Positions 60,421 through 64,000 of a stretch of 64,000 nt of DNA are shown here, piece by piece; position 1 is the stretch's first letter; each line of letters opens with the position of its first letter. The notes beneath the pieces are model-generated. The model did no database searches. It saw only the letters and a list, made by a program, of their open reading frames with translations, and was not told the origin of the DNA. The position numbers were made by a program, and so were the translations under genes. Source of the DNA: CAVWSM01 sp963798505 (lineage in GTDB: Bacteria > Actinomycetota > Actinomycetes > Jiangellales > Jiangellaceae); assembly GCA_963798505.1 (NCBI GenBank), contig CAWCTX010000016.1:132094-196093 (forward strand). The letters are read 5' to 3'.

Positions 60421-61070
60421 ATGGCCGCACGACGAAAGTTCAGCAACATGCTGGCGCTCGTGGTCCTGGCCACGCTCGCCGAGCGCCCCGCGCACCCGTA
60501 CGAGCTGGCGTCTTTGCTGCGCGAGCGGGGCAAGGACTACAGCATCAAGATCAACTGGGGATCGCTGTACACGGTCGTCCAGAATCTCGAGAAGCACGGC
60601 TTCGTGGAGGTTGCCGGCACGACGCGCCAGGGCGGCCGCCCGGAGCGCACGGTCTACGCCATCACCGACGACGGGCCGCGCCGAGCTCGAGGACTGGCTC
60701 CGTGAGCTGATCGCCGTGCCGAGCCGGGAGTACCCCAAGTTCGAGGCGGCGCTCTCGGTCATGGGCGTTCTCGGTCCCGACGACGTCATCGCTCTCCTGG
60801 ACGAGCGGGCCAGGGCGCTCGCGACCAAGATCGCGACGGAGACCGGCGCGCTGCAGGAGGTCGCCAAGGAGGTCCCCCGGCTGTTCCTCGTCGAGGCGGA
60901 GTTCCACATCGCCATGCTGCGCGCCGAGGCCGAGTGGGTGCAGGCCCTCCGCGACGAGATCGCCGCACCGACGATGCCCGGCGTTAACAGGCTGGCGAAA
61001 GTTCCACGAGACCGGCGAGGTGCCTCCTGAGTTCGCGGAGCTCGCGGACAGGGGCCGCACCGGCGACTGA
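60421..61070 (+). CDS. PadR-family transcriptional regulator (two frameshifts)
   Basis: N-terminal winged helix intact: MLALVVLATLAERPAHPYEL, KINWGSLYTVVQNLEKHGFV, and wing QGGRPERTVYAITDDG. A shift near 60675 leads into the C-terminal dimer domain in another frame (AELEDWLRELIAVPSREYPK, EFHIAMLRAEAEWVQALRDE). A second shift near 60995 leads to KFHETGEVPPEFAELADRG, ending at 61070. Total about 215 residues (PadR_C / Vir-like type). Start: ATG 60421 with GAGGGAG upstream. It is followed by a two-gene ABC-2 exporter, the usual PadR target. Confidence 0.87.
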
Positions 61071-61085
61071 TCGACACGCAAGCGA

Positions 61086-61117
61086 CCCCGGCGGGGTGCG
61101 GTAACACCACGCCGGGG
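61086..61117 (+). terminator. GC-rich hairpin between padR and the exporter genes
   Basis: CCCCGGCG (61086-61093) pairs with CGCCGGGG (61110-61117), with an inner GGTG/CACC stem around CGGTAA. It lies 15 nt after the PadR stop and about 120 nt before the ABC gene, so it could be a terminator or an attenuator. The rest of 61118-61239 shows no gene. Confidence 0.5.
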
Positions 61118-61239
61118 CCGAGGACCTCGAACCGATCCCGCAGCACGGAACCCGTTCCAAGGTGTCCACCAAGCAGGGTAGCCGCGTAGCCGGGACCGGT
61201 TCGGACAGACAGATATCCGACACCGGAAGGACCACGGCA

Positions 61240-62225
<986 letters not shown>

Positions 62226-62229
<4 letters not shown>

Positions 62230-63002
62230 GCACGTTCGTCGCCCACACGGGATACCTGACCGGCCGGTTGCAGAAGGCCGTGCTGCGGCAGCCCGCGTAC
62301 GTCGTCATCCTGCTCGTCCAACCCCTGATCTGGCTGCTGCTGTTCGGCCAGCTGTTCAAGAACATCGTCGAGGTGCCGGGCTTCACCGGCGGGTCGTACA
62401 TCGACTTCCTGACCCCCGGCGTCGTCGTGATGACCGTGCTGTTCTCCGCCGGATGGAGCGGCATGGCGTTCATCGACGACATGGAACGCGGCGTCATGGA
62501 CCGCATGCTCACCTCGCCCGTGAGGCGCGGCGCCATGATGGCCTCGTCCATGGCCAACCAGGCCATCTCCGTCTCGGTGCAAGCCGTCGTGATCCTGCTG
62601 GTCGGGTTGGCGCTCGGTGCGTCGTACGGCGGCGGGCTGCTCGGCGTGCTGGTCACGCTCGTGGCAGCGTTCCTGCTCACCGCGGCGTTCTCGTCGATGT
62701 CCAACGGCATGGCGCTGCTGGTCCGGCAGCCGGAGTCGCTGATCGGCTTCAACACCATGCTGAGCCTGCCGCTTGCCTTCCTGTCGTCGGCCATGATGGC
62801 GCGCGAGGCGGCACCCGAGTGGATCCAGACCGTGTCCGCCTACAACCCGGTCGACTGGGCCGTCGTCGCGAGCCGCGAGGCGCTGTCGGCCAACCCCGAC
62901 TGGTCGGGCGTGCTCATCCGTCTCGGTGGGCTGGCAGTCGTCGCCGTGGCGATGGGGTGGGTCGCGACGCGGGCCTTCAGGTCGTACCAGAAGTCGGTCT
63001 GA
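62226..63002 (+). CDS. ABC-2 exporter permease subunit, DrrB-like
   Basis: 258 residues, six spans: AYVVILLVQPLIWLLLFGQL; TPGVVVMTVLFSAGWSGMAF; VSVQAVVILLVGLALGASYG; LLGVLVTLVAAFLLTAAFSS; LSLPLAFLSSAMMAREAAPE; and LIRLGGLAVVAVAMGWVATR. The ABC-2 signature near AYNPVDWAVVASREAL is present. GTG 62226 overlaps the ATPase stop (GTGA). With DrrA-like it forms a drug or lipid exporter; the substrate is unknown. Confidence 0.93.
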
Positions 63003-63041
63003 GACTTAGCCTCCTCCGGGTCGGCCTCTAGGGCCTCACGG

Positions 63042-63108
63042 ATGATCGACAGGACCCTCCCGTGCGACTAGCCCGCGGCGTGTCGCACGGGAGGAGGCTG
63101 TCGATCAT
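63042..63108. terminator. Long two-stem hairpin between the exporter and ribokinase genes
   Basis: ATGATCGACAG (63042-63052) pairs with CTGTCGATCAT (63098-63108). Directly inside, CCTCCCGTGCGAC (63056-63068) pairs with GTCGCACGGGAGG (63082-63094). The 24 paired bases make a very stable bidirectional terminator for the convergent genes. The right arm contains the ribokinase stop codon (63105-63107). Confidence 0.65.
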
Positions 63109-64000
63109 GTCGCCGCAACTGCTGGCGCCCTGCGGGCGAGTGTCCGCAGCCCCGCCACCAGGAGGAGGACGGCAGCGGGCAGGTAGAAGATGCCGACGCT
63201 GAGCATCGCCAGGAATACGAGGACGAGGAAGGCGACTCCCAGCGCAATCAATGGCGCGCGTCGGGGGAGGACCAGAGCGATCAGCGGGAGCGCAATGACC
63301 TCGGCGCGGTCGGGCAGCGCGTCCTGGGCGCCGCGCCGCGTGCACGTGAGCGCGGCGGCGGCCGTGGCGAGCCGGATCGCCTCCTCGAGGGTGCTCCGGG
63401 CGGCGAGCCCGACCGCCAGCGCCCCCGTGAACGCGTCGCCGGCCGCGGTGGTGTCGACCGCGGTGACGCTGAAGGCGGGGATGTGCTGGCTGGAGCATGC
63501 CGTCGCAGACGAGCGCCCCCTGCTCGCCGAGGGTGACGATGACCGCGCCCACCCCGCGCTCCCGGAGCTTCGCCGCCGCGGTCCGGGCGGACTCGAGGTC
63601 GTCCACGGCGATACCGCCGAGCGCCGCCGCCTCACCGGCGTTCGGCGTCAGGTAGTCCACGGCGGCGAGCAGCCGGTCCGGCAGGGGCTGGGCGGGGGCC
63701 GGGTTCAGGACCGTGGTGGCGCCTCCAGTGCGGGCGCGGTCGAGCGCCCACTGGACGGCGGGGAGTGGCGCTTCGAGCTGGCAGACCACCACATCCGCCC
63801 AGGCGATGCTCTCCTCGTGGGGCTCGAGCATCTCCACCGCCAGCCGGTAGTTGTCCGAAGCCACCGCGATCTGGTTCCGCCCATCGACGTCCACCAGGAT
63901 CAGCGCGGTGCCGGTGGCGGCGTCCGGGCACTCGAAGAGCCCGGTCAGCCCGATGCCGAGCGCCCCGAGCTGGCCCCGGACGTTCTGACCCGCGGCGTCC
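63105..64000 (-). CDS. rbsK: Ribokinase (PfkB family), 5'-truncated by the window edge, with a hydrophobic C-terminal extension
   Basis: The frame enters at the right edge as DAAGQNVRGQLGALGIGLTG, the end of the first PfkB motif region. LDRARTGGATTVLNPAPAQP and DYLTPNAGEAAALGG are standard ribokinase text. After a shift near 63495 it continues SVTAVDTTAAGDAFTGALAV, the second signature with the catalytic Asp. The kinase fold ends at about DALPDRAEVIAL. Instead of stopping, the frame adds ~60 hydrophobic residues (APLIALGVAFLVLVFLAMLS; IFYLPAAVLLLVAGLRTLAR) that look like two membrane spans. A lost stop or a fusion with a membrane-protein tail is possible. It phosphorylates ribose or a related sugar in the cytoplasm. 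Confidence 0.87.

Overview
The window looks like chromosomal DNA from a high-GC actinobacterium (Actinomycetota). The evidence is the strong G/C bias at third codon positions, frequent GTG starts, ATGA/GTGA stop-start overlaps, and the gene set: a LytR-CpsA-Psr cell-wall ligase with a LytR_C tail, a DUF3068 (PorA-type) protein, a CYTH-CHAD protein, a 3'-phosphoesterase-ligase of the NHEJ type, an E1alpha/E1beta/E2 2-oxoacid dehydrogenase operon, and DrrAB-like exporters. No rRNA or tRNA was seen, so I cannot place it below phylum; a Nocardioides-like relative is a guess. I see no prophage, insertion sequence, CRISPR array or conjugative gene.

Layout. 1-1.5 kb: the start of a sugar-ABC operon on the minus strand. 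1.7-2.6 kb: HIT protein and an SRPBCC protein. 2.6-6.2 kb: 2-oxoacid dehydrogenase E1alpha-E1beta-E2 operon (minus). 6.5-7.4 kb: DMT exporter. 7.5-16.0 kb: the main accessory feature, a GntR-controlled amino-sugar / muropeptide salvage operon (regulator, binding protein, two permeases, NagZ-like GH3, BadF-type kinase, MurQ, AnmK). It is followed convergently by a secreted GH3 glucosidase with a Calx-beta domain (16.1-18.7 kb). 18.8-25.5 kb: HisC-like aminotransferase, a decayed EamA exporter, a small membrane protein, LMW tyrosine phosphatase, cyclopropane-fatty-acid synthase, an ABC exporter and a glyoxalase-like protein. 25.6-31.8 kb: aldo/keto reductase, PE-ligase, DUF2203, DinB-like, an inositol-monophosphatase-like protein with altered metal ligands, TetR/membrane protein pair, MerR. 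31.8-39.4 kb: minus-strand genes (chorismate mutase, phytoene-desaturase-like oxidoreductase, MMPL transporter, SpoU methyltransferase, conserved 143-aa protein, MFS, HTH_42). 39.4-51.3 kb: CYTH-CHAD, ABC-F, GNAT, LCP, PstS, cupin, EEP phosphatase, DUF3068, MarR and DODA dioxygenase. 51.5-54.7 kb: a 59-aa peptide and a large AAA-LuxR regulator. 54.8-64 kb: AEC carrier, membrane alpha/beta hydrolase, MBL hydrolase, a translationally coupled membrane protein/multicopper oxidase pair, PadR with an ABC-2 exporter, and a ribokinase running off the right edge.

Two properties cut across the window. First, many well-conserved genes are broken by one-base shifts, often where a GG or CC seems to have collapsed to G or C, and some shifts compensate each other inside one gene. 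This looks more like base-calling error than mass gene decay, so products in 8.4-13.3, 34.5-35.5 and 53.0-54.1 kb must be read across frames. Second, several genes start 6-9 nt after a TAnnnT hexamer (TAGGGT, TAACGT, TAGCGT) with no Shine-Dalgarno, which suggests leaderless transcripts. A family of palindromes with a GGGGCGCCC core recurs at about 3.7, 29.4 and 60.2 kb.

How the main genes could work together: the GntR protein senses an amino-sugar phosphate and represses at two similar operators; the ABC importer brings in GlcNAc/MurNAc-type sugars; the GH3 enzyme trims disaccharides; the BadF-type kinase and AnmK phosphorylate GlcNAc/MurNAc and anhydroMurNAc; MurQ removes the lactyl ether to give GlcNAc-6-P.
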